52,301 bases of DNA from Paludibacteraceae bacterium. GTDB taxonomy: Bacteria; Bacteroidota; Bacteroidia; Bacteroidales; Paludibacteraceae. The notes beneath the pieces were generated by a model. That model worked only from the letters and a program-made list of their open reading frames with translations. It had not been told where the DNA came from and ran no database searches. Below, one piece after another: positions 24,201-32,298 of this stretch. The stretch spans positions 1-52,301 of the forward strand of contig JAFYSB010000056.1 of assembly GCA_017546705.1 (NCBI GenBank), in the 5' to 3' direction. How positions within the stretch are numbered: the stretch's first letter is position 1; each line of letters opens with the position of its first letter. A program made the translations under genes and the position numbers.

Positions 24201-25749
24201 ACTAAAATATAACACTCTTTCTACGACTAAAATCAGCGTGGAATCACCTGTCAAACTTGAGAACGTATCCATCAAGATAACAACGCAAGACCCAAACAAG
24301 CGTACACCTGCTCAAATAACTGGTGATATGTTTGCTTACTTTGGCACCATGTTACGCAAGGTGCAAGTCACCTATCGCAACACTAGTTCGCTGACTATCC
24401 CAGGCTTTGCACCACAGGCTGGATTTATGGGGCAACAACGCTTCAATGACATGTATGCCCCTGGATTTGATTTTGCCTTTGGTGGATTTACCGATGATTT
24501 TGTAGAAAAAGCTAAAGAAAATGGATGGTTGTCAAATGATACTTCAGTAGTACAACCTGCCACACGTGCAAAAACGAGTGATTTGGATATTAAACTTGTA
24601 GTAGAACCATTCCCTGGCTTTAAGATTCAGGTCAATGGAAAACGCTATGAAGCACAATCAAGTTCCATCATCTACTCCTATGACCAATTGCAAGAAAACA
24701 TGACAGGTTCATTCAACATTACTCAAGTGGCTATTGGTACTGCATTCCAACGTATTGGTACTGCTGATGATAATTTTGCATCGGAAACCTTCAGTCAGTT
24801 CTTAAATAATCGCGATGTAATCAACTCACGCGTACAACAACAATATAATGGCATAGTATATCCAAATGCCGGATTTATACCAACAAATTTACGCGGTAAA
24901 CCATATGAAAAATCACATGGAAGAATCGCTAATAACACGGCTGATGTGCTAGTACCTGCATTCTTAGCAGCATACACGGGTCGTGACGCATCTAATGTAG
25001 GACTGAATCCTTTCCTTGGATTGCTAAACATTCTACCTAACTGGTCGGTTACTTTCGACGGATTAGGACGTCTGCCATGGATGCGCGATCACTTCAAGTC
25101 TGTCAACCTGACACATGCTTACACTTGTAAATATGCTATTGGTAGTTACTCTAGTTTCTCCACTTGGGTACCTGCCTTAGATTTAGACAATAAGCAAGTT
25201 GGTTTTGTACGCGATGTTGCAACAGACAATCCGATCCCATCGTCGGCGTATGACATCTCATCGGTAACATTAACCGAGAATTTCTCACCACTCATCGGTT
25301 TGAATATGACCATGAAAAACTCTTTGTCAGCAAAAGTTGAGTATCGCAAACAAAGAAATATCTCTTTGAATGTCAATTCTGTACAAATCACAGAAGGACA
25401 TACCGACGAATTTGTCATCGGTGCAGGATACACTATCAAGGATTTGAACTTTATTACCAAGAATCGAGATGGTGGACAGAAGAAAGTAAGCAATGATCTC
25501 AAACTCAATGTGGATGTAAGTTACAAAGATATCAAGACATTGCTGCGCAAAGTAGAAGAAGGTATCACTCAAGCTAGTTCTGGAAATAAAGTCTTTGGTA
25601 TTAAGATTAGTGCTGATTATGTATTGTCGCAAAAAATTAATTTGCAACTCTTCTATGATCATCAAGGCACTACACCACTCATATCTTCATCATATCCTAT
25701 CAAAGCTGACAACGTAGGTATCAATATCAAACTGATGCTCACTCGCTAA
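18286..25749 (+). CDS. sprA: Type IX secretion outer-membrane translocon SprA (Sov)
   Basis: A 2487-residue protein, in the size range of SprA/Sov, the giant 36-strand outer-membrane barrel through which type IX cargo leaves the cell. It has a signal peptide (MKKILFILLSVLPMLAWAQ). Family-like segments include KFDITDMKFNIGPADKVFGPGG near the N-terminus (about 130), NMNLSYNTEASFDFDQQNLKLNY, repeated barrel strands, IDDFEATKTNIDIHYPSYW and a C-terminal AKVEYRKQRNISLNVNSVQITE. No ATG is available: the frame is closed by TAA at 18271, and TTG at 18286 is the only start that keeps the signal peptide. Cotranscription with ruvA and the nadR-like gene is likely. No other secretion genes are certain here, apart from a PorE-like candidate at 39147. 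Confidence 0.95.
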   Translation: MKKILFILLSVLPMLAWAQEQDTIVSWQENDSIKMAPLQVEGVGADNYDDLTRPQSSLDLENPDNVKTSIEYDPLTGYYVMHTRIGDVDIATPYLMTSDEYRAYSERETMGKYWQSKISEVEHDNEKKFDITDMKFNIGPADKVFGPGGVQLKMQGSAELLFGFKHQYVDNPALTERSRNNNIFDFDEKIQVNVNGKVGDKLNMNLSYNTEASFDFDQQNLKLNYKGQEDDIIQSLEAGNVSMNLNSSLIQGSSALFGIKTDLKFGKLKVQALISQQNSESQSVSSKGGAQTTSFEVPIDSYDENRHFFLSYYFRDNYEQAMQSLPYIASGVTINRIEVWVTNKRGNYDQARNIVALTDLGENDPQHILNASISATSGARMPYNKANSLYQTLAMEHTNIRDIQQISSVMQNLTDMDLSEDYEKIESARLLNNGEYTLNAALGYISLKTALNQDEVLAVAYEYTYGGQVYQVGEFSTDGGDNMGAPNALLLKMLKSTNNAPTHKNKGTWDLMMKNVYSLGASQISSDKFELYIQYRNDSVGTEMQYLMEGDIKGKQLLRVMNLDRLDSRNNASPDGRFDYVEGYTALSSSGRIIFPVLEPFGSHLAQAIGNPTIAEKYIFQELYDSTLVSAQELSEKNKFVLMGKYKGSAGNEIRLNAMNIPRGSVVVTAGGATLIENVDYTVDYTMGTVTILNQSIIDAGTNVDVKLENQSLFSMQRKSLFGAHLEYEFNKDFTVGGTIMHLREKPLTTKVNTGSEPLANTIWGVNTSWKTELQWLTLLIDKVPWIEATAPSTFQLNAEFAHLIPGHTKDVGQVGTAYIDDFEATKTNIDIHYPSYWRLASTPTGDKFVEADKSNDIAYNKNRALLAWYTVDPIFGIPQSNTPKHIKDDPEAMSDHRTRVVMEQEIYPDKQSLPNADSKLAVMNLSFYPEERGPYNISADEIGFDGKLTNPKQRWGGIMRKLDNTDFEKANIEYIEFWLMDPFLTNADAAFEGGDLYIDLGDVSEDILRDGKKSFEHGLPLNNDETLIDRTIWGRSPKTTSTVVAFANEAGAREKQDVGLNGLSTADEFLFDYNGSKPYADYVATLRNRVDQAVLDMWATDDFSPLNDPAGDNYHYYRGDDYDQRETPVLERYKRFNGTEGNSPEMGEYDAYGTASTLQPDIEDINQDNTLNDNERFYRYHISLRQEDMQRVGQQHIASIMETNVTLRNKETVKVKWYQFKIPLRGDSATMKKVGNIRNFKSIRFARIYMTNFSQETHLRLATLDLVRGEWRNYTKGLYQDAANNQYNIANPYTTSGSMVVEAVNIEENSNRTPVNYVLPPGVSRQTDPGQAQLIEQNEQSMVFRFNHLAPKDARAVYKNVVYDMRQYKRLQMFVHAECLPQYEAIEDKDVSCFIRLGSDIKNNYYEYEIPLNLTPEGLYNDDNREDREKVWRNQFDFALSALTQAKMDRNRAKRSGNTNVGNTIPYETYDPENLENKITILGNPTLEDIQSIMIGIRNKTTDEVSGEVWVNELRLSEFNEQGGIAAMANAALSISDIAQVNVAGRLETAGYGSIESNVLDRNMEDMYQLSVSAALEGGRLFPEKAKLQIPLYVSYTNQTETPDFDPLDTDIKLSESLDTYETKAEKDSIRSMANTTHESTSFSVSNLKVDIHSKKRNMFYDPANFSISASYNEQKQYSPEIEQDLSRDYKGSFNYSYNFNPQPWEPFKEVKAVQKVKFLSELNFYYLPQSWAFNTNMHRTFTHLKMRDFNTADLGAPVQNNMDLTFSKDFTWDRNFDFKYDLTKNMKFTFQTAMNSTVDEGYYTPEIIKDYAFTNDYYEAWKDTIQRSLATWGTPYTYQQLFSASWNVPFNRIPYLEALTANASYNATYNWNRTVQSNNSTADLGNVVSSTRAWQVDGALNFETLYGKSKYWKQMTQRYNQRATRRRAFRAKDYTTTVTLEAGESKEITHRLGSESLKLTATTADGKDVKLKYNTLSTTKISVESPVKLENVSIKITTQDPNKRTPAQITGDMFAYFGTMLRKVQVTYRNTSSLTIPGFAPQAGFMGQQRFNDMYAPGFDFAFGGFTDDFVEKAKENGWLSNDTSVVQPATRAKTSDLDIKLVVEPFPGFKIQVNGKRYEAQSSSIIYSYDQLQENMTGSFNITQVAIGTAFQRIGTADDNFASETFSQFLNNRDVINSRVQQQYNGIVYPNAGFIPTNLRGKPYEKSHGRIANNTADVLVPAFLAAYTGRDASNVGLNPFLGLLNILPNWSVTFDGLGRLPWMRDHFKSVNLTHAYTCKYAIGSYSSFSTWVPALDLDNKQVGFVRDVATDNPIPSSAYDISSVTLTENFSPLIGLNMTMKNSLSAKVEYRKQRNISLNVNSVQITEGHTDEFVIGAGYTIKDLNFITKNRDGGQKKVSNDLKLNVDVSYKDIKTLLRKVEEGITQASSGNKVFGIKISADYVLSQKINLQLFYDHQGTTPLISSSYPIKADNVGINIKLMLTR

Positions 25750-26222
25750 TGTATAAAGTCGGTATCATAGGACCAGAGTCCACTGGAAAATCGACTCTTT
25801 CTGCATATTTAGCACACCGCTACAACGGTGTGCTAATTCCAGAATATGCACGCGAATACATGGAGCATTTGTCACCTGACTATTTCTACACCTATGAGGA
25901 TATTGTGGCAATAGCCCGACAACAAATACAGAAACTAGAGGAACTACATCAGGCGTTTTCAACTAAAGATACACTTGTATTCTTCGATACAGAATTGATC
26001 ATTACCAAGGTTTGGTTTGAGCATAAGTATGGCATAGTACCTGATTTTGTGCTCGAAGCACTCCATCGCTATCCAATGGACATATACTTACTTTGCTATC
26101 CTGATATGCCTTGGCAACCAGACCCTGTACGGGAGAATCCTAATATTCGTGAGTATTTGTTTGAATGGTATGAACGCGAAATTCAAACTCTCAATATTCC
26201 ATACTATATTATAAAACACTGA
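25749..26222 (+). CDS. NadR-like nucleoside kinase/ATPase
   Basis: A 157-residue P-loop protein: Walker A GPESTGKST at 8-16, then VLIPEYAREYME, and FFDTELIITKVWFEHKYG as a Walker-B-like region. This is the pattern of the C-terminal ribosylnicotinamide kinase domain of NadR. It would phosphorylate nicotinamide riboside in NAD salvage if active. There is no adenylyltransferase domain. Its ATG shares one base with the sprA stop codon (TAATG at 25747-25751), so translation is probably coupled. It ends slightly shorter than usual for the family. A 9-bp hairpin lies within the coding region at 25811-25834. Confidence 0.82.
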   Translation: MYKVGIIGPESTGKSTLSAYLAHRYNGVLIPEYAREYMEHLSPDYFYTYEDIVAIARQQIQKLEELHQAFSTKDTLVFFDTELIITKVWFEHKYGIVPDFVLEALHRYPMDIYLLCYPDMPWQPDPVRENPNIREYLFEWYEREIQTLNIPYYIIKH

Positions 26223-26288
26223 TGTTTATCCCAATATACATCTACCTTTTTGCCCGCAATAACGTACATATAGGATAAATGGATAAGA

Positions 26289-28388
26289 TTAAGATATCTC
26301 TCCCCAGTTTACAACGGTTTGACGAAGAAGGTCAAGCCGTTGTTTGTAGATGCGGTTGTGCATCTCGTCTAGCAATGGGTCGGCATCTAAGATAGCGAGT
26401 GCCGCTTGGCGAGCTATTTCCAGAATTTGTCCGTCATGGGTGAGGCTAGCAATATGCAATTCGAATGGTAAGCCTGATTGCTGCGTGCCCTCAAGGTCGC
26501 CAGGACCGCGCAATTGCAAGTCTGCTTCTGCGATGCGGAATCCGTCGTTGGTAGCCACCATGATATCCATACGCTTGCGGGTATCCTTGCTAATCTCGAA
26601 CTTGGTTAGTAACAAACAATAACTCTGCTCTGCACCACGTCCTACACGTCCACGTAGTTGATGTAGCTGACTAAGTCCGAAGCGTTCTGCATTCTCTATA
26701 ATCATCACGCTAGCGTTGGGTACATTTACACCTACTTCTATCACAGTTGTAGCAACTAATATCTGTGTTTCACCTTTAGCAAAGCGTTGCATTTGCTCAT
26801 CTTTATCCTTAGCGCGCATCTGTCCATGCACCATAGAAATTCTATAGTTAGGAAAACTCTCGCATAAACGATTATAGCCATTTTGCAAGTCTTGCAGATC
26901 AAGTTTCTCGTTCTCTTGTATGAGTGGATAAACCACATACACCTGACGCCCAAGATCAATCTGCTGGGTAATAAACTGATTGATCGTCGTACGCCGTTCG
27001 ATGTTGTAATGAAGTGTATGTACAGGTTTCCTTCCTGGTGGCAATTCATCAATGATACTCACGTGCAAATCACCATAGACGGTCATCGCTAAAGTGCGTG
27101 GTATAGGGGTCGCAGTCATAACTAACACATGGGGAGGACGGACATTCTTCTCCCATAGTTTAGCGCGCTGTGCCACACCAAAACGGTGTTGTTCGTCTAT
27201 AATACACAATCCAAGATTTGCAAACTGGACGTCTTTCTCGATGAGTGCATGTGTACCAATGAGTATATCAATTTCGCCATTGCGTAGTTGTTCATGTAGA
27301 GGTTGGCGTTGCTTAGTCGTGGTAGATCCTGTTAATAATTGGCAATTGACATCTAACGCGCCGAGCAATTGGGTAATAGTTTCATAATGTTGATTCGCAA
27401 GAATCTCCGTGGGAGCCATGATACATGCTTGATAGCCATTATCTAGAGCAAGCAGGGCAGTCAGCAACGCTACGATAGTCTTTCCACTACCTACATCACC
27501 TTGAAGCAAACGATTCATCTGCTTACCAGATTTCAAGTCTGTTTGTATCTCACGAAGAACTCGTTTTTGCGCATTAGTCAAAGGGAATGGGAGCGAGTTA
27601 TATTGCTCATGAAACGCTTTCCCAACAATAGGCATACGAAAACCTTCATTCTCTTCACGACGTTTCATTTGTCGCAGAATTTGCAACTGAATATAAAAGA
27701 GTTCTTCAAACTTCAGCCGTTCACGTGCCTTTTGCATGGCAATATAATCTTTCGGAAAATGAATATTTGCCAATGCCTCGCTGAGTGGCATAAGGCGTTG
27801 TTGCTCAATTAGGTCAATGCCTAATGTCTCACGCACACCATTTTGTCGTAGTAGCGGCATCAATTCGGCAGTAATGTTGCGAATGGCTTTGGAGTTGAGT
27901 CCTGCACGTTTCATCCCTTCTGAAGTATTGTAATAGGGTTCTAGCCCTTGTGTCATCTCAGGTTTAACCTTCGCCATAGGTGTTAACTCTGGATGCACGA
28001 AGTTGTATTGATGGTTGAAGCGTGAGGGTTTTCCAAAAAGCAGATATTGAACATTACGTTCTAGTTTGAGATATTTAATCCCTTTAAACCATATAAGTTC
28101 GATAGTGTGTCTTCCATCTGTAAAGGTTGCAGATAAACGTGCTGTAGCACCAGTGCCAATGGTGTGCCATTCGGTAATATGACCTATTATTTGTACATAA
28201 GTGTCTTCGTCGTCAATCTCATGGATAAAGTAAAAACGACTTCGGTCAATGTACTTGTATGGAAACTGGTATAACATATCGAGCGCGGATTTCACCCCGA
28301 GCTCTTTACGAAGAATGTCGGCACGCTTAGCGCCGACACCCTTACAAAATTCTATATTTTGGATGGATAAATCCATCGCACGAAACAT
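26289..28388 (-). CDS. recG: ATP-dependent DNA helicase RecG
   Basis: A 699-residue RecG, which reverses stalled replication forks and branch-migrates recombination intermediates. The N-terminal wedge/OB region contains CKGVGAKRADIL, YKYIDRSRFY and VQIIGHITEW. Helicase motifs follow: RLLQGDVGSGKTIVALL (Walker A), LIGTHALIEKDVQF, CIIDEQHRFGVAQR (DEQH box), VLVMTATPIPRTLAMT, the C-terminal VATTVIEVGVNVPNAS and QLHQLRGRVGRG. Length is normal. It begins 7 bp after the tonB stop codon, so the two are likely one operon. The start at 28388 is compatible with that spacing; MDLSIQNI at 28376 is an alternative. Confidence 0.96.
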   Translation of the reverse strand: MFRAMDLSIQNIEFCKGVGAKRADILRKELGVKSALDMLYQFPYKYIDRSRFYFIHEIDDEDTYVQIIGHITEWHTIGTGATARLSATFTDGRHTIELIWFKGIKYLKLERNVQYLLFGKPSRFNHQYNFVHPELTPMAKVKPEMTQGLEPYYNTSEGMKRAGLNSKAIRNITAELMPLLRQNGVRETLGIDLIEQQRLMPLSEALANIHFPKDYIAMQKARERLKFEELFYIQLQILRQMKRREENEGFRMPIVGKAFHEQYNSLPFPLTNAQKRVLREIQTDLKSGKQMNRLLQGDVGSGKTIVALLTALLALDNGYQACIMAPTEILANQHYETITQLLGALDVNCQLLTGSTTTKQRQPLHEQLRNGEIDILIGTHALIEKDVQFANLGLCIIDEQHRFGVAQRAKLWEKNVRPPHVLVMTATPIPRTLAMTVYGDLHVSIIDELPPGRKPVHTLHYNIERRTTINQFITQQIDLGRQVYVVYPLIQENEKLDLQDLQNGYNRLCESFPNYRISMVHGQMRAKDKDEQMQRFAKGETQILVATTVIEVGVNVPNASVMIIENAERFGLSQLHQLRGRVGRGAEQSYCLLLTKFEISKDTRKRMDIMVATNDGFRIAEADLQLRGPGDLEGTQQSGLPFELHIASLTHDGQILEIARQAALAILDADPLLDEMHNRIYKQRLDLLRQTVVNWGEIS

Positions 28389-28395
28389 GCAATAC

Positions 28396-29076
28396 TTATT
28401 GCAAACGGAAGTTTACAGGTACAGTGTATTTTACGCGTACTGGCTTACCACGTTGTTTACCTGGTTTCCATTTTGGCATGGACTTAATCACGCGGATAGC
28501 TTCTTTGTCTAATGAAGGCTCACCAGAAGAACGTACAGCAACAACATCTACAATACTACCATCCTTGTTTACCACAAATTGACATATTACACGACCTTGA
28601 ATACCATTCTCTTGTGCGATAACTGGGTATTTAACGTTTTCTGCAAGGTACTTAAAGAGTGCTTGCTGACCACCAGGGAACTCTGGCATAGACTCTACAA
28701 CCATGAAGATAACCTCTTCCTCTTCTTCCTCTACAGGTGCTTCTACTGGAGGTGCGATTACCACTTCCACATCTTTATCGTCCTCAGTATTGATTTCGAT
28801 AGTTTCTACTTCCACGTCATCTTCAACCACATTCAATACTTCTACTTCTTGTACTGCTGGTGGTGGAGGTGGAGGAGGAGTTTCTTGAGAGGTTTGCTGG
28901 ATGTCAATTTCCTCTTCAAAGAAGAAATCAGTGTCATTTACTTCGTACTTTGTCACTTCCTTCTCTGTCCATTCGAAAGCAACATAGCAGATACTCAAGA
29001 CAAGCACAAGACCCATGAGTACATAGGTCAATTTCTTGTCCTCTAAGCTTGCCTTTGGTGATTTTTTCAGTTGCAT
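28396..29076 (-). CDS. tonB: TonB energy-transducing protein
   Basis: A 226-residue inner-membrane protein that passes proton-motive energy to outer-membrane receptors. There is one membrane helix at about residues 19-36 (MGLVLVLSICYVAF). A periplasmic linker with seven consecutive prolines near residue 68 and long acidic stretches (VEEEEEEV) follows. The TonB C-terminal domain at about 130-226 carries MPEFPGGQQALFKYL, YPVIAQENGIQGRV, IVDVVAVRSSGEPSLDKEAIRVI and MPKWKPGKQRGKPVRVKYT. Its promoter is TTG-N20-TAAATTTG at 29139-29169. recG follows. The TonB-dependent-receptor-like protein at 49133-52036 and others elsewhere are likely clients. Confidence 0.93.
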   Translation of the reverse strand: MQLKKSPKASLEDKKLTYVLMGLVLVLSICYVAFEWTEKEVTKYEVNDTDFFFEEEIDIQQTSQETPPPPPPPAVQEVEVLNVVEDDVEVETIEINTEDDKDVEVVIAPPVEAPVEEEEEEVIFMVVESMPEFPGGQQALFKYLAENVKYPVIAQENGIQGRVICQFVVNKDGSIVDVVAVRSSGEPSLDKEAIRVIKSMPKWKPGKQRGKPVRVKYTVPVNFRLQ

Positions 29077-29138
29077 ATACTAATAATTTTAAGATTTCAA
29101 TCGTCTCTTAATTGGACATACTTAATCCTTTCGGGGTG

Positions 29139-29169
29139 CAAATTTACTGCTTTTTTTTGAAATGAGCAA
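29139..29169 (-). promoter_or_regulatory. tonB-recG promoter
   Basis: Minus strand: TTG (complement of 29167-29169), 20-nt spacer, TAAATTTG (complement of 29139-29146). Confidence 0.7.
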
Positions 29170-29207
29170 ATATATCCTGCGTTTTTTACATTTTTTTTAC
29201 AAAATAG

Positions 29208-29238
29208 TTGCGATTTTGGGATAATTGTAGTACTTTTG
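29208..29238 (+). promoter_or_regulatory. Flippase-gene promoter, nearly leaderless
   Basis: TTG at 29208-29210, 20-nt spacer, TACTTTTG at 29231-29238. The predicted start near 29242 would leave only about 5 nt before the ATG at 29247. Confidence 0.72.
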
Positions 29239-29246
29239 CAAGCGAA

Positions 29247-30521
29247 ATGGATATAGTCAATTTGATAAAATCATCAGGAGCCCGCAATTTTGCTAAATTG
29301 CTCTCTGCTAATGTGCTGGCGCAAGTCATTGGCTTGATTGTATATCCCATTCTCACGCGCATATACTCGCCCGAGGATTTTGGGTTGTTGAATTTGTTCC
29401 TAAGTATCAGTGGAGTTCTTACTATTTTAGCTACGGCGGAGTACTATAATGCGATTGTGTTACCGAAAAAAGAATCGGAAAGTATCTCTATAGCACACGT
29501 CTGCATGATTTTATTGCTATTGATTGTAGGTTTGATAGGTATTTCGGTGTGCTTTTCATATGAGATAGCCTCCGTATTTAAAACTCCCCAATTAGCCGAT
29601 TACTACTGGATAATGCCGATTCTTGTCTTTGTCTTAGGTGGATGGAATATATTGAATTATTGGTACATACGTTGTGCCAGGTATGATTCTGTTAGTGCAT
29701 ATCAGTTAAGTCAAAGCATCTTGTCAGCTGGTGGAAAGTTGGGGTTTGGTTATGCAGGATATTTAAGTGGTGGTATGATTTACTCTACAGTTCTCGCCCC
29801 GGCCTTATCCCTATGTATTAGCATATTTCGCTCGCGAAAACTAATCGCAAAGTTTGCTACTTTCTCTTGGAGCAAAGCAATTGCATCAGCACGTAAATAT
29901 CGTAATCTACCATTTTACTCCTTACCTCGTAGTTTTATTAACATGTTAGCGGGGCAATTACCTGTTCTATTATTAACGCCAGTATTTGGATCAAAGCATG
30001 TAGGCTGGTGGAGTATGGCCTTATTGTTAGGTTTTATCCCGATTAGTGTGATTACGCGATCTGTTTATCAAATCATGTACCAATACACTACGGAACGAGT
30101 TAACAACCACCTTCCTATCTATGCTTATTTTCAGCGGTTTACATTGTTAGTACTAACTGTCGGAATACCCTTTTTTAGTATCTTGTGTTATTTCATGCCT
30201 GATTTGACTTTGCTGTTTTTGGGCGAAGGATGGAATGAAACTGGTTTATATCTGCGCTGGATGTTACCATGGTTACTTTGTAGCCTATTAACTTCAAGTA
30301 CAGGTTTCCTCGCAGATATCTTTTTCAAACAAAAGCTCGGACTAGGTTTCGAGATATTAACGGCTGGTCTCCGCACAATAGGTGTCGTATTGGGAGTTGT
30401 GTTTGCAGACTTCACGCTGTCCATCATTGGCTATGCACTAGGCAGTGCCATCGCCGTAGCAGCCCAATACTCATGGCTACTCGGGCTAGCTCGCAAATAT
30501 GACGCTACGACAACTTCGTGA
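29247..30521 (+). CDS. Wzx-like oligosaccharide flippase
   Basis: A 424-residue polytopic membrane protein with about 12-14 hydrophobic segments. The N-terminus (GARNFAKLLSANVLAQVIGLIVYPILTRIYSPEDFGLLNLFLSISG, residues 9-54) is the classical start of polysaccharide-biosynthesis flippases, which turn lipid-linked glycans across the inner membrane. ATG 29247 is chosen; an upstream in-frame TTG at 29208 lies within the promoter. The last 17 bp overlap the end of a convergent glycosyltransferase gene. With the minus-strand glycosyltransferases and FemAB-like gene next door, it probably serves a surface-glycan pathway, perhaps LPS or the A-LPS anchor of type IX cargo (speculative). Confidence 0.85.
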   Translation: MDIVNLIKSSGARNFAKLLSANVLAQVIGLIVYPILTRIYSPEDFGLLNLFLSISGVLTILATAEYYNAIVLPKKESESISIAHVCMILLLLIVGLIGISVCFSYEIASVFKTPQLADYYWIMPILVFVLGGWNILNYWYIRCARYDSVSAYQLSQSILSAGGKLGFGYAGYLSGGMIYSTVLAPALSLCISIFRSRKLIAKFATFSWSKAIASARKYRNLPFYSLPRSFINMLAGQLPVLLLTPVFGSKHVGWWSMALLLGFIPISVITRSVYQIMYQYTTERVNNHLPIYAYFQRFTLLVLTVGIPFFSILCYFMPDLTLLFLGEGWNETGLYLRWMLPWLLCSLLTSSTGFLADIFFKQKLGLGFEILTAGLRTIGVVLGVVFADFTLSIIGYALGSAIAVAAQYSWLLGLARKYDATTTS

Positions 30522-31296
30522 GAAAATGCAAAGCCTGATGATGGCGGAATTGAATATGTTCACATATTAAAAACCAACACTGCTTTATCTTGTTAGTTAC
30601 GATATCTATTGGATATGCATCTGTTGTAACCTCCAACGAATAACGATATTTAGGAACGTAGCCGTTACTAATATTATTTTCGTGTACAATCTCGCACCAC
30701 ATAAATGGTTTATGCAATTTAATCAGATTTTTGGATTGTACTTTTGTGTGATCGATACCTAAACTCGTTCGAATGTTTTGCTTCTCTTCCCAAAAACTCA
30801 GAAAATGATTCCTATCGTATGCCACCGCAAAGGCCATATCTTTATGTTCAAACCATTGTATGCCATTCGTAAAGGTCAGTACTGCGGATGCATGAGTGGC
30901 AGGAAGTAGCTTTTGCAGTGTTTCCACGAAATCTTTCGCCAACATGTCATCATTATCCACACGTGTCGAAAGTAAGTAATCGTAACCATGTACGTATTTT
31001 TCTCCAATGTTATTATACAAAACATTTACATCTTCGTAATATGTGCATAGTTCAATATAAATGTTTAGGTGTGAGTTGGTATGTTTCGCAAGCCGTGATA
31101 GGTAGTTTTTTGGTGTTTGATCACTAACCAAAATAACCCAATCAAATTGTTGATTGGTTTGTGCTATAATTGACGGAAAACAATATTGCTCAAATAGTCT
31201 AAATCGCTCTTCTAACCAACTATCTTGAATATGGATGTTACTCTGCAAGTCGTATTGCAGATTGAATCGTGTTAATATAATGTGTTTATAATTCAT
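30505..31296 (-). CDS. Putative rhamnosyltransferase-family glycosyltransferase
   Basis: A 263-residue protein resembling the 'putative rhamnosyl transferase' family: IILTRFNL at the N-terminus, WLEERFRLFEQYCFPSIIAQTNQQFDWVILVSDQTP at about 28-63, and STRVDNDDMLAKDFV near 110 as the likely nucleotide-sugar DxD region. No membrane segment is present. It overlaps by 11 bp with the upstream GT4-like gene and by 17 bp with the convergent flippase gene. It is the last gene of a three-gene minus-strand group. The sugar transferred is not known; the rhamnose label comes only from the family name. Confidence 0.72.
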   Translation of the reverse strand: MNYKHIILTRFNLQYDLQSNIHIQDSWLEERFRLFEQYCFPSIIAQTNQQFDWVILVSDQTPKNYLSRLAKHTNSHLNIYIELCTYYEDVNVLYNNIGEKYVHGYDYLLSTRVDNDDMLAKDFVETLQKLLPATHASAVLTFTNGIQWFEHKDMAFAVAYDRNHFLSFWEEKQNIRTSLGIDHTKVQSKNLIKLHKPFMWCEIVHENNISNGYVPKYRYSLEVTTDAYPIDIVTNKIKQCWFLICEHIQFRHHQALHFLTKLS

Positions 31297-32293
31297 CTAT
31301 TAGTTGACTTAAACTTAATTTAATAGACTGCCAATTGTATTGTTTCTGAGCCATTTCTAATGCAGCTTGGCAATGCTGTTTATATAGGGATTGATTCCTG
31401 ATGTATTGTATCATAGCTTGTGTTGCTTGCTCTACATCTTTCACCAAACACGCGCATGTATCTATTTCTGCTACTCCTTTGCGAATAGCTATTAGATTGG
31501 AATAAATCGATGGCCTGCCACATGCCATATAATAAAACAATTTTATTGGCAAACAATGAGTGTTTTCCAAATCAATATCTCGTAAGTCTAAGAATAGATC
31601 ATACTTGACAATCTGTTTGCAAAACTGTCCGAAAGGCATAAATTCTAATCGACGAAGATGTAAATTATCATATGCTTTCAAATTGGGTAAATGGTCTTTG
31701 GTAATCACATCCAATTGAAATTGAGTTTTTGGTAGCAATTCCGCAATACGTTCCATCGTGCTCTTTACTCGCTCCCACCCCTTTTCTTTGGTCAATGCAC
31801 CAGCATACAACACACGACACACTTGCGTAAGTTCATTCGTCGGTAGTGGCTGAATATAAGCTAAGTCGGGATAATAAGGTAGATTAATATATTTCTTCCT
31901 GGGATACAACACACGAAATGGTTTAGCCTTATCTTCTTCTCCAAAAATGAAAGCATCTGTTCTCCACCCAGCCCAAAGGTTCGCAATAGCGAGCACAAGC
32001 GCCTTAAACAGTTTGCCCATTCGAATATTCCGTAAATTTTTTTTTGAAGGATACCATTCTGTAATATCATACACAATTTTAGCAGATATATGACGTATTT
32101 TCCATAAGGATTTGGGTGTATCTACTATATAAATATCTGCCTGCTTAGGTACATAATTAAGGAAAGAATCCATGCCATAAATCTCAACAATATGCCCCGC
32201 TTCTCGTAACGTCTGTGCTTGATGAAACAGTACACGCTCATCTGTCTCTGTATGAGCGGATTGCAGAAATATGATACGTTTGCTTTGCCCCAT
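31286..32293 (-). CDS. GT4-like glycosyltransferase
   Basis: A 335-residue protein of the GT-B type. The start is taken as MGQSKRIIFLQ at 32293, where the family-like first strand begins and which sits 5 bp after the upstream stop codon. The longer in-frame start at 32356 would overlap the FemAB-like gene. Visible features are ADIYIVDTPKSLW, LYAGALTKEKGWERV (typical start of the C-terminal nucleotide-binding lobe) and LPIKLFYYMACGRPSIYSNL, which corresponds to the conserved E/K-x-MACG-P loop of GT4 enzymes. Donor and acceptor are unknown. It is the middle gene of a minus-strand surface-glycan operon. Confidence 0.75.
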   Translation of the reverse strand: MGQSKRIIFLQSAHTETDERVLFHQAQTLREAGHIVEIYGMDSFLNYVPKQADIYIVDTPKSLWKIRHISAKIVYDITEWYPSKKNLRNIRMGKLFKALVLAIANLWAGWRTDAFIFGEEDKAKPFRVLYPRKKYINLPYYPDLAYIQPLPTNELTQVCRVLYAGALTKEKGWERVKSTMERIAELLPKTQFQLDVITKDHLPNLKAYDNLHLRRLEFMPFGQFCKQIVKYDLFLDLRDIDLENTHCLPIKLFYYMACGRPSIYSNLIAIRKGVAEIDTCACLVKDVEQATQAMIQYIRNQSLYKQHCQAALEMAQKQYNWQSIKLSLSQLIDEL

Positions 32294-32298
32294 ATGAT

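Noticed and set aside
25811-25834. AGCACACCG/CGGTGTGCT hairpin in the nadR-like gene as another in-frame repeat insertion
   Set aside because: The encoded residues (LAHRYNGVLIPEYARE) fit the family without extra length, and no related copy was found nearby.
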